NCBI GenBank assembly: GCA_946185305.1
Contig: CAMHJE010000001.1
Coordinates: 1 to 64,000 of the forward strand
DNA: 64,000 nt
Origin: UBA3792 sp946185305
GTDB taxonomy: Bacteria; Bacillota; Clostridia; Christensenellales; CAG-138
Direction of reading: 5' to 3'
This document shows, piece by piece, positions 25,608 to 34,272 of the stretch (within the stretch, counting starts at the first letter, position 1; every line of letters begins with the position of its first letter). The notes under the pieces were generated by a model, which was given only the letters and a program-made list of their open reading frames with translations, was not told the DNA's origin and made no database searches. The position numbers and the translations under genes were made by a program.

Positions 25608-26729
25608 TCACATTTCGTTCCGTTTCCGCTGCAGGCTGACAAGCGTCGCATAGTGCCCCGCGATCTTCAGCGTCTCGCATACGCCCGCAAGCTCGTCGAG
25701 CATCGCGCGGCCGTTTTCGGCGGTCTCGTCGCCCTCGGCCTCGACGTAAAAGTAATACTGCCAGTCCCGCATGCGCACCGGGCGGCTCCGCAGCACCTTC
25801 ATATTAAAGCCGTGATCTGCGATCACGTTGATCGCCTTTGCGAGCGCGCCGGCCACGTCGTTGACCGTGAACAGTAAAAGGAACTTGCCCTCGTCGGTCC
25901 TGGGCTGCGTTTCGATGCGCGAGAACACCGCAAACTTCGTCGTGTTCGCGCTGCTTTCGTTGATGTCGTGGTCGAGGATATCGAGCCCGTAGACCTCCGC
26001 CGTCTCCGCGCTGGCAATGGCCGCCGTGCTCGGATCGCCGGCCTTGGCCACGCCCTTGGCCGCCACCGCCGTGTTCACCGCCGTTTCGGTTTCCCAGCCG
26101 TGCAGCCGGATATAGTCGGCGCATTGCGCAAGCGCCTGCGGATGACTGACGACTCTTTTCACGTCCGAAAGCCTTGCGCCGCGCACGCCCAAAAGATTCT
26201 GCGCGACCGGCAGGGCATAAAGCCCGTTGACGAAAAGATCGCCCTCGAACATCAGATCCATGACCTGCCCGACGACGCCCGCATAGCTGTTCTCGACCGG
26301 CAGCACCGCACATTCACACTCGCCGTTCTGCACGGCGGCGTAGGCCGAAGCAAAGTCCGGATACCCGATTGCGAGCGCGTCGGGAAAGATGCGCCGCACC
26401 GCAATGTTTGCAAACGCCCCGATCACGCCGCTGTACGCCACGCGCATCCCCTCGGACAGCACCTGCTGATACCGCTTGGAAACGTCCATCACGTCCTGCA
26501 GAAACATCGAATAAAAGACGCGCGTTTCGTCGTCGCCATAGCGCGCCGCGCCCCTTTGCAGCACGGCCTTTTCGCGCTCGGCGTCATAGATCGGCAAGCC
26601 GTGCTCGCGCTTGTACGCCGCCACGTCGGCTACCGCCGCCATGCGCTCGGCAAACAGCGCCGCCATTTTAGCATCGACGGCGTTGATCGTTTCCCTTGCC
26701 TGTTCGAGTTGATTTTTCCGGTTTTCCAT
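25608..26729 (-). CDS. pheA: Bifunctional chorismate mutase / prephenate dehydratase (P-protein)
   Basis: The 373-residue enzyme converts chorismate to phenylpyruvate in phenylalanine synthesis. Residues 10-90 are an AroQ chorismate mutase (INAVDAKMAALFAERMA, VAAYKREHG). Residues 95-275 are the dehydratase (VAYSGVIGAFANIAV, CAVLPVENS, and TTKF at the place of the usual TRF motif). Residues 285-360 are an ACT domain for phenylalanine feedback (VNDVAGALAKAINVIADHGF). The TRF to TKF change is conservative but worth noting. It has its own promoter and leads the pheA-rarA unit. Confidence 0.92.
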   Translation of the reverse strand: MENRKNQLEQARETINAVDAKMAALFAERMAAVADVAAYKREHGLPIYDAEREKAVLQRGAARYGDDETRVFYSMFLQDVMDVSKRYQQVLSEGMRVAYSGVIGAFANIAVRRIFPDALAIGYPDFASAYAAVQNGECECAVLPVENSYAGVVGQVMDLMFEGDLFVNGLYALPVAQNLLGVRGARLSDVKRVVSHPQALAQCADYIRLHGWETETAVNTAVAAKGVAKAGDPSTAAIASAETAEVYGLDILDHDINESSANTTKFAVFSRIETQPRTDEGKFLLLFTVNDVAGALAKAINVIADHGFNMKVLRSRPVRMRDWQYYFYVEAEGDETAENGRAMLDELAGVCETLKIAGHYATLVSLQRKRNEM

Positions 26730-26787
26730 GCGGTCTGTTTCCTGTTGTGTGTATTTCGGCGTTTTCGGCCGCCGTTCGCCAATTCAA

Positions 26788-26816
26788 ATGATAAACGGAC
26801 TTTGCGCGTTTGACAA
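26788..26816 (-). promoter_or_regulatory. Promoter of pheA-rarA
   Basis: On the minus strand TTGTCA (26816-26811), 17-bp spacer, TATCAT (26793-26788), about 60 bases before the pheA start. Confidence 0.6.
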
Positions 26817-26840
26817 GCCCTTTTTTGTCGGGCCGATCCG

Positions 26841-27845
26841 CTATACGACGCTCTTGTAAAACCGGACGGTAAAGCGCGCGCCGCCGTCGGGCAGATTGGC
26901 GGCGGTGATCGTCGCGCCCTGCGCCGCAAGCACCTCGCGTGTGAACGCAAGGCCGATGCCGATGCTGTCGGGCGTCGCGTTTTTGCCCTTATAGTAGCGT
27001 TCAAAGATATGTCCGAGATCGGCGGGGTCGAAGCCCTCGCCGGTGTCTGTCAGCACAAGCTCGGTATAGAGCGGCGTTTCGACGGCCTCGATGCGCACGG
27101 CGCCGCCCGCGGGCGTGTGCTCCATTGCGTTTTTCAGCAGGTTCCCGATGGCCTCGGTCGTCCATGCGGCGTCGCAGGTCACGGACGCGTCATGGGCGTC
27201 CAGCGCAAGCGTCACGCCCTTCAGCTCCATCGGGATCGCAAACGGCTCGGCGGCACGCGCAAGCAGCGTCTGTACAGCCATTTTCTGCGGGGCGAACCGC
27301 GCGGTTCCGGCGTCGATCTTCGAGAGCTTCAGCAGCGTTTCGACGAGCCAGCGGATACGTTCGGTCTGCCGCAGCAGGCCGCGCGTCAGCTCCACGCGCC
27401 GCGCCTCGGACAGATCCGTTTCCCGCAGCATCGCAAGACCGAGGTTGATCGAGGTCAGCGGCGTCCGGATCTGGTGGAAGATATCCGCAATCGCGTCGGT
27501 CAGCATCACCTTATCCGCCGCAAGGCGGTCGGTCTGTTCCATCAGGCGCACGGTCATCTTTTGGATCTCGCTGGACAGGATCGAAAGCTCGCCCTCGTTG
27601 CTGCCGGTAATCAGGACGCGCTCCTCGTCGTGCAGAATCCGGTCGAGCCGGTGCGACAGCGCGGCGATGGCGGCATAGCGCCGGTAGGTAAACCACAGGT
27701 GCAGCGCGACAAGCGATCCGCCGCTGCCGAGCGCGATCCAACCCGCCGCACGGGGAAAGACGAAGCACAGCGCCGCCCCGAGCGCCGCAAGGCCGACGCC
27801 CAGCAGCAGCTCCTTTAGAAATTCGCGGTTCCGAAGCAGCTTCAT
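26841..27845 (-). CDS. Two-pass membrane sensor histidine kinase
   Basis: This 334-residue kinase is the partner of the OmpR-type regulator before it. Two membrane helices (about 13-30 and 35-52) enclose almost no outside loop, as in intramembrane-sensing kinases. A linker leads to the phosphoacceptor box IFHQIRTPLTSI and the ATPase domain with NLLKNAMEH, DTGEGFDP and GIGLAFTREV. The ATG is one base after the regulator stop. Intramembrane-sensing kinases usually react to envelope stress or antibiotics through an ABC transporter, but none is next to it here. Confidence 0.9.
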   Translation of the reverse strand: MKLLRNREFLKELLLGVGLAALGAALCFVFPRAAGWIALGSGGSLVALHLWFTYRRYAAIAALSHRLDRILHDEERVLITGSNEGELSILSSEIQKMTVRLMEQTDRLAADKVMLTDAIADIFHQIRTPLTSINLGLAMLRETDLSEARRVELTRGLLRQTERIRWLVETLLKLSKIDAGTARFAPQKMAVQTLLARAAEPFAIPMELKGVTLALDAHDASVTCDAAWTTEAIGNLLKNAMEHTPAGGAVRIEAVETPLYTELVLTDTGEGFDPADLGHIFERYYKGKNATPDSIGIGLAFTREVLAAQGATITAANLPDGGARFTVRFYKSVV

Positions 27846-27846
27846 A

Positions 27847-28506
27847 TCAGTCCACCCGGTAGCCGAGCCCGCGCACGGTCTTGATCAGCGTCGGGTTTTG
27901 CGGATCGTCCTCCAGCTTTTCCCGCAGCCGCTTGATATACACGGTCAGCGTATTGTCGTTGACAAAATCGCCGCCCGCGTCCCAGATATCCTCCAACAGC
28001 CTTTGGCGCGGCAGAAGCCGTCCCCGATTGTTCAGCAGCGTCGTCAACAGCCGATATTCGAGCGACGACAGCGCGACCGGCACGCCGTCCCTGCGAACCG
28101 TGCCGCTGTCGAGATCGACGCTGACACGGCCGAGCGTCATGCTGCTGTCGCGTCCCGCGCGGCGCAGCACGCTCTTGATGCGCGATAAAAGCTCCCGCGG
28201 CCGGAACGGTTTGGCAATGTAATCGTCCGCGCCCATGTCCAAGCCCTCGACGACGCTGTTTTCATCGCCGGACGCGGTCAGAAAGATCACGGGCAGCCCG
28301 CGCCGTTTGGCTTCGCGGCAGACGCCGTAGCCGGTGCCGCTTTGCAGCGAGATATCGAGCAGCACCAAATCCGGCTGTGCATTGAGCAGCGCAACGGCGC
28401 CCGCCTCGTCCGGTGCGTGCAAGACCTCGTACCCCTCGGCACGCAGGTATTCGCCGAGCATCCAGACAATCGACGCGTCGTCCTCTGCCAGTAAGATCCG
28501 CTGCAT
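27847..28506 (-). CDS. OmpR/PhoB-family response regulator
   Basis: The 219-residue regulator has a receiver domain (acidic pair at 8-9, phosphoacceptor Asp in LVLLDISLQ, Lys in YIAKPFRP) and a winged-helix DNA-binding domain (about 125-219: LSSLEYRLLTTLLNN, VYIKRLREKLEDDP, KTVRGLGYRVD). It precedes its kinase with one base between. A 32-nt hairpin lies in its leader. Confidence 0.92.
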   Translation of the reverse strand: MQRILLAEDDASIVWMLGEYLRAEGYEVLHAPDEAGAVALLNAQPDLVLLDISLQSGTGYGVCREAKRRGLPVIFLTASGDENSVVEGLDMGADDYIAKPFRPRELLSRIKSVLRRAGRDSSMTLGRVSVDLDSGTVRRDGVPVALSSLEYRLLTTLLNNRGRLLPRQRLLEDIWDAGGDFVNDNTLTVYIKRLREKLEDDPQNPTLIKTVRGLGYRVD

Positions 28507-28532
28507 GGGTGTTCCTCCCGTATTGTTGCAAT

Positions 28533-28564
28533 GTCCCCTTCTTCCCGCAGGGGGAAAAGGGGAC
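28533..28564 (-). other. Leader hairpin of the OmpR regulator mRNA
   Basis: GTCCCCTT (28533-28540) pairs with AAGGGGAC (28557-28564), and the inner TTCCC/GGGGA arm continues the stem after one C-A mismatch, giving about 13 pairs with a GCAG loop. It lies between the promoter and the start, about 25 bases before the ribosome site. Confidence 0.5.
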
Positions 28565-28638
28565 GAAAAGATGAGTTGCCCGACATTGCGCGGCTGCAGC
28601 GCCTGTTTTTATGCGCCGCTTCCGTTCGCCGCAAGGCT

Positions 28639-28667
28639 ATTATATCCGATCTCCGGACAGGAAGCAA
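28639..28667 (-). promoter_or_regulatory. Promoter of the OmpR-type two-component operon
   Basis: On the minus strand TTGCTT (28667-28662), 17-bp spacer, TATAAT (28644-28639). The promoter lies within 40 bases of the stop of the GH13 gene, and no terminator is seen between them, so read-through from that operon is possible. Confidence 0.65.
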
Positions 28668-28678
28668 GAAAAAGGATT

Positions 28679-30343
28679 TTATACCGCTTTCCAACGGAAC
28701 ACCTGCGCTTCATACGGGCGCAGCGTGCCGGGGATCGGCGCGTCATAATTGCCGAGCAAACCTTCCGCACCGTCCGCCGTATAGCCCTTCGGCAGGCGGA
28801 ACGATTGCGGGCGCTCGGAAAACGAAATCATCACAAGGATGCGCTCGCCGTTATACGTGCGCGCATAGACATAGCGGCGGCCGGAGAGCCGGTCGTATTC
28901 GCGGTAGTCGCCAAACAGCAGCGTGTCGCTTGCTTTACGCAGCGAAAGGCAGCGGCGGTAGAAGTTCAGAATGCTGTTCGGATCCTTTTCCTCGGCCTCG
29001 GCGTTGATCGTCGTATAGTTCGGGTTGACATGGAACCACGGCGTGCCGGTCGTAAAGCCCGCATTCGGTTCGGCGCTCCATTGCATCGGCGTGCGGGCGG
29101 AGTCGCGGCTCGAAACGTGGATGCGGTGCAGCCGCCACGCCTCGGGGCGCTTGGTGAAAAATGAATGGTACATATTGATCGACGCCACGTCGATATACTT
29201 GTCAATGGAATCCAGCTTGATGTTCGTCATGCCGAGCTCCTGCCCCTGATAGACGAACGGCGTGCCCTGCTGAAACAGATAGGAAACGGCGAGCGCCGTC
29301 GCGGATTCGCGGTAGAATTTTTCGCTGCCATAGCGGCTTACCACGCGCGGATGGTCGTGGTTTTCGAGGTACAGCGCGTTCCATGCCTTGCCCGCCAGCG
29401 CATACTGCCACCGCGTAAACGCGCGCTTCAGCTTGCGGAGCGAAAAGCGGTGGTGGAGGTATTCGGTGAGAAAGCAGTCCGCCATCATCGTGTCGAACTG
29501 GATCATCATATCGAGCACGCGGTTTTCGCCGGTCAGGTAGCGCAGCGCCGTCTTTACCGGCGTCATCGGCGCTTCCCCGATCTGCACCGCGCCGTATGCC
29601 TTGGCGACCGCGCGGAACTCGGTCAGGTACGGCACAAGGTTCGGGCCGTCCTTATAGTAGGGCAGACCGTTGACGGCGGGCAGAAACGGGATGCCGTCGG
29701 GCAGCTTTTCGTGCTTCGAGATATAGGTGATCACATCCTCGCGGAAGCCGTCCACGCCCATGTCGAGCCAAAAGCGCATAATGCTTTTGACTTCCTCGCG
29801 CACCTTTGGGTTATCCATGTTCAGATCCGGCTGCTTTTTGGCAAAGACGTGCAGATAGTATTGCTGCCGCTCCTCGCCGTATTCCCACGCAAGCCCCTCA
29901 AACTGGCTGAACCAGTTGTTCGGCGGGCGGCGCCCCTTTTTGCCAAACTTCGGGTCGCGCCAGATGTAATAGTCGCTGTACGGGTTGTCCTTCCCCTTGC
30001 GGCTCTCCAAAAACCACGGATGCTCGTCCGAGGTGTGGTTCACGACCAGATCGAGGATCACCTTCAGCCCGAGCGCGTGCGCCCTGTCCAGCACCTTTTT
30101 GAACTGGTCGAGCGTGCCGTAATCGGGATGGATATTGCGGTAGTCGGAAATGTCGTAGCCGTAGTCCGCGTTCGGGGACGGATAGATCGGGCTGAACCAG
30201 ATGCCGTCCACGCCGAGCCTTTTGATGTAATCGAGCTTATCGTATACGCCGTACAGATCGCCGATGCCGTCTCCGTTGCCGTCGGCAAAGCTCCGAATCC
30301 AGATCTGATACAGCGACAGCCGCCGAAAATCGAATTGTTCCAT
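28679..30343 (-). CDS. GH13 alpha-glucosidase (oligo-1,6-glucosidase type)
   Basis: The 554-residue cytosolic enzyme hydrolyses terminal alpha-glucosidic bonds of short oligosaccharides. The GH13 regions are all present: DLVVNHTSDEHPWF, GFREDVI with nucleophile Asp203, IGEAP with acid/base Glu257, and ENHDHPR with the third Asp. The opening YQIWIRSFADGNGDGIGDL and the overall length match oligo-1,6-glucosidases; trehalose-6-phosphate or sucrose-type activity cannot be excluded. No signal peptide. It is last in an operon with a GT4 glycosyltransferase and an esterase, 29 bases after the GT4 gene. Confidence 0.92.
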   Translation of the reverse strand: MEQFDFRRLSLYQIWIRSFADGNGDGIGDLYGVYDKLDYIKRLGVDGIWFSPIYPSPNADYGYDISDYRNIHPDYGTLDQFKKVLDRAHALGLKVILDLVVNHTSDEHPWFLESRKGKDNPYSDYYIWRDPKFGKKGRRPPNNWFSQFEGLAWEYGEERQQYYLHVFAKKQPDLNMDNPKVREEVKSIMRFWLDMGVDGFREDVITYISKHEKLPDGIPFLPAVNGLPYYKDGPNLVPYLTEFRAVAKAYGAVQIGEAPMTPVKTALRYLTGENRVLDMMIQFDTMMADCFLTEYLHHRFSLRKLKRAFTRWQYALAGKAWNALYLENHDHPRVVSRYGSEKFYRESATALAVSYLFQQGTPFVYQGQELGMTNIKLDSIDKYIDVASINMYHSFFTKRPEAWRLHRIHVSSRDSARTPMQWSAEPNAGFTTGTPWFHVNPNYTTINAEAEEKDPNSILNFYRRCLSLRKASDTLLFGDYREYDRLSGRRYVYARTYNGERILVMISFSERPQSFRLPKGYTADGAEGLLGNYDAPIPGTLRPYEAQVFRWKAV

Positions 30344-30372
30344 ATTGTTCCCCTTGCTTTGCAGCGATATTT

Positions 30373-31779
30373 TTATTTCTTCCTGGCGTTCAATTCCCGT
30401 TCAAGCTCCTCGGCAAACCTGGCGAACCGCTGTTCGAGCGCGGAGCTGTTCTCCTGGAAGTTCTCCATCATGCCCACGGCGGTGTCCTTGAAATCGTTGA
30501 ACAGCTCCCTGCGTATGCGGCGGTGCCGTGCCTGCTCCTCCATCGTCCGCGCAGTCAGCGTGACAAGATAATCCGTCGGCAGCTTCTTCTTTTGCAGCGC
30601 GCCGGAACGCTTCTTTTCCAGTATCTCGCCATAGCCGCGGTACGCCTCGCCGACGCAGTCCCGCCACGAAAGATACAGCTCGTCCATCGCGTGCTGCCCC
30701 ATTTCCTTTAAGCGCGCCGGATCGTCCAAAACACGGTCCAGCAGCGCCGCCATCGCGTCCGCCGTTTCGGGAATGATAAAGCCGTTGCGGCCGTCGGTGA
30801 TACCCTCGGCGGCGCAGGAATTTTCGATCAGCACGCACGCCAGCCCGCACGCCGCGGCCTCGCGCACGACAAGCCCGTTCGTGTCGAACGTGGACGGGAA
30901 CAGGAACAGGTCGGCGCGCGTGTTCCAGGCGCGGAGCACGTCGCGGTCGTAGATCGGGCCGACAAAGATGCACTTGCCGGGCGTCGCGTCGTCCATCAGG
31001 CCAAGCTCGGCTGCCTTCTGTTCGAGCATGTCCCGGTCCGGTCCCTTGCCGATGAACACCATGCGAAAATCGCGGCCCGCGTCCGACAGCTTTTTCAGCG
31101 CGTCGAGGATCAGCGGCAGCCCTTTATAGGTGATCATGCGGCCCACAAACAGCAGCACCGGCACGCCGTCCGGCAGGTCATACCCCTCGGTCGCCTGCTT
31201 GACCGCCGCGGCGTCCGTGCGCCCCTTCGGGAAATCGACGCCGTTGTTCATCACGCGGTAGTCGCCGGTAAAGCCGAGCGCCTTCAGGCTTTCGCCCGCC
31301 CCGCGCGAGACGGTCCAGACCTCGTCGCACGCTTCGATATTGCCGACCATCGCACGGATGCTTTCGTCCGCCATCGGCTTCAGCTTCATATAGCGCCGGA
31401 TGTCGATATCGTATTTCGTGTGATAGGTGAATACGACCGGCGCGCCGGTTTCCTCCCGCAAAAGCCTTGCGATGATTGTTGCGGAGGCGGGGCAATGCGA
31501 GTGAATGATATCGGGCGCGAACGCCGCCAGCTCCGACACCGCCTTGCCGTCGAACGGGTTGCCCGCACGGTAGCCGTTCGTGACCGCCGCCGTGTCAAGG
31601 CTCGGATAGGCCACGACCGGATAGGCGTATTTTGTATAGTCCGCATCCGGATACTTCGGCGTGCCGACGATCACCTTGGCGTCGAAATCCTTTTGGAGAT
31701 AGTCGGCATAGTTCATCATCACGTTCACAACGCCGTCGATCACGGGCGGGAACGAATCGTTCAATAAACAAACGTGCAT
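30373..31779 (-). CDS. GT4 glycosyltransferase, diglucosyl-diacylglycerol synthase-like, with helical tail
   Basis: The 468-residue protein is a GT-B retaining glycosyltransferase (NDSFPPVIDGVV at the N-terminus, FVGRMITYKGL, and DTNGLVVREAAACG near the usual EX7E site, whose first Glu is Asp here). Related enzymes transfer glucose to diacylglycerol or phosphatidylinositol. Residues about 395-468 form a charged coiled-coil extension (NARKK end) not usual in the family, perhaps for membrane or partner binding. The start lies one base after the esterase stop. Confidence 0.85.
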   Translation of the reverse strand: MHVCLLNDSFPPVIDGVVNVMMNYADYLQKDFDAKVIVGTPKYPDADYTKYAYPVVAYPSLDTAAVTNGYRAGNPFDGKAVSELAAFAPDIIHSHCPASATIIARLLREETGAPVVFTYHTKYDIDIRRYMKLKPMADESIRAMVGNIEACDEVWTVSRGAGESLKALGFTGDYRVMNNGVDFPKGRTDAAAVKQATEGYDLPDGVPVLLFVGRMITYKGLPLILDALKKLSDAGRDFRMVFIGKGPDRDMLEQKAAELGLMDDATPGKCIFVGPIYDRDVLRAWNTRADLFLFPSTFDTNGLVVREAAACGLACVLIENSCAAEGITDGRNGFIIPETADAMAALLDRVLDDPARLKEMGQHAMDELYLSWRDCVGEAYRGYGEILEKKRSGALQKKKLPTDYLVTLTARTMEEQARHRRIRRELFNDFKDTAVGMMENFQENSSALEQRFARFAEELERELNARKK

Positions 31780-31780
31780 G

Positions 31781-32713
31781 TTATTTCACCGTATACTTCG
31801 CAAAGAATGTACATTCGTCGTCGTTGCACTGCACGCCGATCGGGTTCTTCACATTGACGTGGAACACGTGCGGCGGCTTGTTGGCTTCATCCCCATAGAT
31901 ATGCAGCTCGGCCGTGACGCCCTTCGATTGCAGAAATTCATACATCGGTTCGGCATAGGGCAGACACATATCCCCGGTCGCGCTCATCACAAAGGCGGGC
32001 GGGAAGTCCGCGGTGATGTACGGGAAGATATCGAGCTGCGCCTTTTGGCTCTCGTCCGCGAGATAGTAGGCTAAAATCCCGTCCATCCCGGACTGGTCGT
32101 AGACGCCGCAGTTCAGCGCCGTCGCGCGGAGCGTAAAATCCGGGATCGAAAGGCCGAGAAGCGCAGCGTATGCGGGGTTCGTGACCGCCGTGGTATACTG
32201 CGCATTCAGCTGCGCGCCCGCGCTGTCGCCCACGAAAAAGATATTGTTCGTGTCGATATGGTATTCGTCGGCGTGCTCCGATACAAAGCGCATCACGCTG
32301 TTCGTGTCCTCAATCGCCGCCGGATAGCGGTTTTCGGGCGCGAGGCGATAGGAGAAATTCACGACCGTGTACCCGTGCTCGGCAAGCTGCATTCCGTAAT
32401 ACTGATAGATCTCCTTGGAGCCGTAGGTCCACCCGCCGCCGTGAATGTTCACAATGGTCGGCAGCTTTTCGGTCGTGCCCTTGGGATAATAGATATCGAG
32501 CATCTGCAGCCTGTCCTCGCCGTAGCGAATGTTGTCTATGCGCATAACATCCTCCGGCGACTGCAAACCGAGATCACGGAAAAAGTCCGAGATCCCGAAT
32601 GTGATCCTTGTCCAGCGGTACGACGGCAGCTTCATCAAAATCACCCCCACGATCAGCAGTACGGCGACCGCCGCGAGCGCGACGATCCATCCCTTTTTTC
32701 GCTTTGTTTGCAT
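31781..32713 (-). CDS. Membrane-anchored HSL-type esterase
   Basis: The 310-residue alpha/beta-hydrolase has an N-terminal membrane anchor (about 9-27) after a lysine-rich start. It shows the hormone-sensitive-lipase motifs HGGG (91-94) and GDSAG (Ser164), with an Asp candidate in SATGDM and a His near HVFHVN. It would act outside the membrane on acetyl or short acyl esters, for example on decorated glycans. It leads the esterase-GT4-GH13 operon. Confidence 0.85.
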   Translation of the reverse strand: MQTKRKKGWIVALAAVAVLLIVGVILMKLPSYRWTRITFGISDFFRDLGLQSPEDVMRIDNIRYGEDRLQMLDIYYPKGTTEKLPTIVNIHGGGWTYGSKEIYQYYGMQLAEHGYTVVNFSYRLAPENRYPAAIEDTNSVMRFVSEHADEYHIDTNNIFFVGDSAGAQLNAQYTTAVTNPAYAALLGLSIPDFTLRATALNCGVYDQSGMDGILAYYLADESQKAQLDIFPYITADFPPAFVMSATGDMCLPYAEPMYEFLQSKGVTAELHIYGDEANKPPHVFHVNVKNPIGVQCNDDECTFFAKYTVK

Positions 32714-32756
32714 AACGCCTCCGATAAAACCCGAACAGGTTCGTTTTCGCCTCTAT

Positions 32757-32785
32757 TATACGCTTTGTGCCTGCCGTGCGCAAGA
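32757..32785 (-). promoter_or_regulatory. Promoter of the esterase-GT4-GH13 operon
   Basis: On the minus strand TTGCGC, a 17-bp spacer and TATAAT, about 45 bases before the esterase start. Its -35 hexamer is the same as in the two inverted-repeat promoters at 22113 and 24197. Confidence 0.6.
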
Positions 32786-32816
32786 CAAAATGCGCCGCGC
32801 TTCGGCAGGGAATCCC

Positions 32817-32845
32817 TTGCGCTTAACGGTTTTGCATGGTAAACT
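32817..32845 (+). promoter_or_regulatory. Promoter of the cysteine desulfidase gene
   Basis: TTGCGC, a 17-bp spacer and TAAACT, about 37 bases before the start. It is divergent from the esterase operon promoter. Confidence 0.45.
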
Positions 32846-32881
32846 ATACGTAAAAGGAACCGCACACGGAGGGGAATGTGC

Positions 32882-34144
32882 ATGGAGTGGGAACGGGAGT
32901 TTTGCGCGATTCTGCATGAGGAGCTGCGCCCGGCGATGGGCTGTACCGAGCCGATTGCACTCGCCTACGCTGCGGCAAAAGCGCGGGCGGTGCTGGGACG
33001 GCTACCGGAACGCGTTCGTGTCGAGGTATCCGGCAATATTCTCAAAAATGTCAAAAGCGTCGTCGTGCCGCACACCGGGGGACTAAGGGGGATCGCGGCG
33101 GCCGTCGCCGCGGGCATTGTCGCCGGGGACGAGACAAAGGAGCTCGAGGCGCTGTCCTGCGTGACCGAAGAACAGATCGCCGCCCTTCGCGCGTATGCCG
33201 CCGCCACGCCGATCGAGGTGGAGCATATCGAGACGCCGCACATCTTCGATATGCGCGTGACCGTATTCGCGGGCGCGGAAACCGCGACGGCGCGGATCGC
33301 GGATCATCACACGAACATCATTTATTTGGCAAAGAACGGCACGGTGCTGCTCGACCGGCCGTGCGTCAAGCGTGACGACGGCCTTGTGGACCGGTCGTGT
33401 CTCACGATCGAGCGCATCGTGCGCTATGCCGACGAGGCCGACCTTTCGACGGTCGCGGACGTGCTGGAGCAGCAGATCGCCTGCAACATGGCGATTGCAA
33501 GGGAGGGGCTTTTGCACGACTACGGCGCCAATATCGGCAAAACGCTGCTCAAGGGACACGAAACCGATCCGGCCTACCGGATGCGGGCGTATGCCGCCGC
33601 GGCAAGCGACGCGCGCATGAACGGCTGCGAGCTGCCCGTGGTGATCAATTCCGGCAGCGGCAACCAAGGCATCACCGCGTCGGTGCCGGTCATCGTCTGC
33701 GCCGAGGACAGGGGCGTTCCGCATGAAACGCTGCTGCGGGCGCTGCTTGTATCGAACCTTGTCACTACGCACCTTAAAACCGGGATCGGGCGGCTTTCGG
33801 CCTACTGCGGCGTCGTCAGCGCGGGCTGCGGCGCGGCGGCGGGGCTGTGCTACCTCATGGGCGGGCGGTATGATGAGATCGCGCACACGGTCGTCAATGC
33901 GGTTGCAATGGATTCCGGTATCATCTGCGACGGCGCCAAGGCCAGCTGCGCCGCCAAAATCGCCTCCGCCGTGGATGCGGGGCTTTTGGGCCTTGCGATG
34001 TACCGAAACGGCAACCAGTTTTTCGGCGGCGACGGCATCGTGAAAAAGGGCGTGGAGAATACCATCGACAGTGTCGGCCGTCTCGCCCGCGTCGGCATGG
34101 AGCAGACGGATAAGGAAATCATCAAGCTGATGCTGGAAACGTAA
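32882..34144 (+). CDS. L-cysteine desulfidase / serine dehydratase-like protein (UPF0597, CyuA-like)
   Basis: The 420-residue protein belongs to the UPF0597 family, whose studied members break down cysteine to pyruvate, sulfide and ammonia using an iron-sulfur cluster. AMGCTEPIA near the N-terminus, VINSGSGNQG in the middle, and Cys in SAGCGAAAG and IICDGAKASC supply the conserved features and cluster ligands. The start at 32882 is preferred because GGAGG lies nine bases upstream; the in-frame ATG at 32876 is too close. It stands alone between its own promoter and terminator. Confidence 0.88.
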   Translation: MEWEREFCAILHEELRPAMGCTEPIALAYAAAKARAVLGRLPERVRVEVSGNILKNVKSVVVPHTGGLRGIAAAVAAGIVAGDETKELEALSCVTEEQIAALRAYAAATPIEVEHIETPHIFDMRVTVFAGAETATARIADHHTNIIYLAKNGTVLLDRPCVKRDDGLVDRSCLTIERIVRYADEADLSTVADVLEQQIACNMAIAREGLLHDYGANIGKTLLKGHETDPAYRMRAYAAAASDARMNGCELPVVINSGSGNQGITASVPVIVCAEDRGVPHETLLRALLVSNLVTTHLKTGIGRLSAYCGVVSAGCGAAAGLCYLMGGRYDEIAHTVVNAVAMDSGIICDGAKASCAAKIASAVDAGLLGLAMYRNGNQFFGGDGIVKKGVENTIDSVGRLARVGMEQTDKEIIKLMLET

Positions 34145-34160
34145 GCACAGGCGAACAGCA

Positions 34161-34184
34161 CCGGGCTCTGCCCCGGCTTTTTTT
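34161..34184 (+). terminator. Terminator of the desulfidase gene
   Basis: CCGGG (34161-34165) pairs with CCCGG (34172-34176), followed by a run of seven T. Confidence 0.75.
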
Positions 34185-34199
34185 GCTGCCCCGCGTCGC

Positions 34200-34260
34200 T
34201 TGACGGCGTCGCCGCCGGTGCGGTATAATAACGAAAAATCGACCGCTTCGGCGGTCTTTT
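34200..34260 (+). promoter_or_regulatory. uvrA2 promoter and UUCG leader hairpin
   Basis: TTGACG (34200-34205), an 18-bp spacer and TATAAT (34224-34229). Right after the expected start site GACCGC-TTCG-GCGGTC (34241-34256) forms a very stable tetraloop hairpin followed by TTTT, only about 12 bases before the uvrA2 start. It could act as a small attenuator or as a 5' stabiliser. Confidence 0.65.
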
Positions 34261-34272
34261 CGGAGAAATCGC

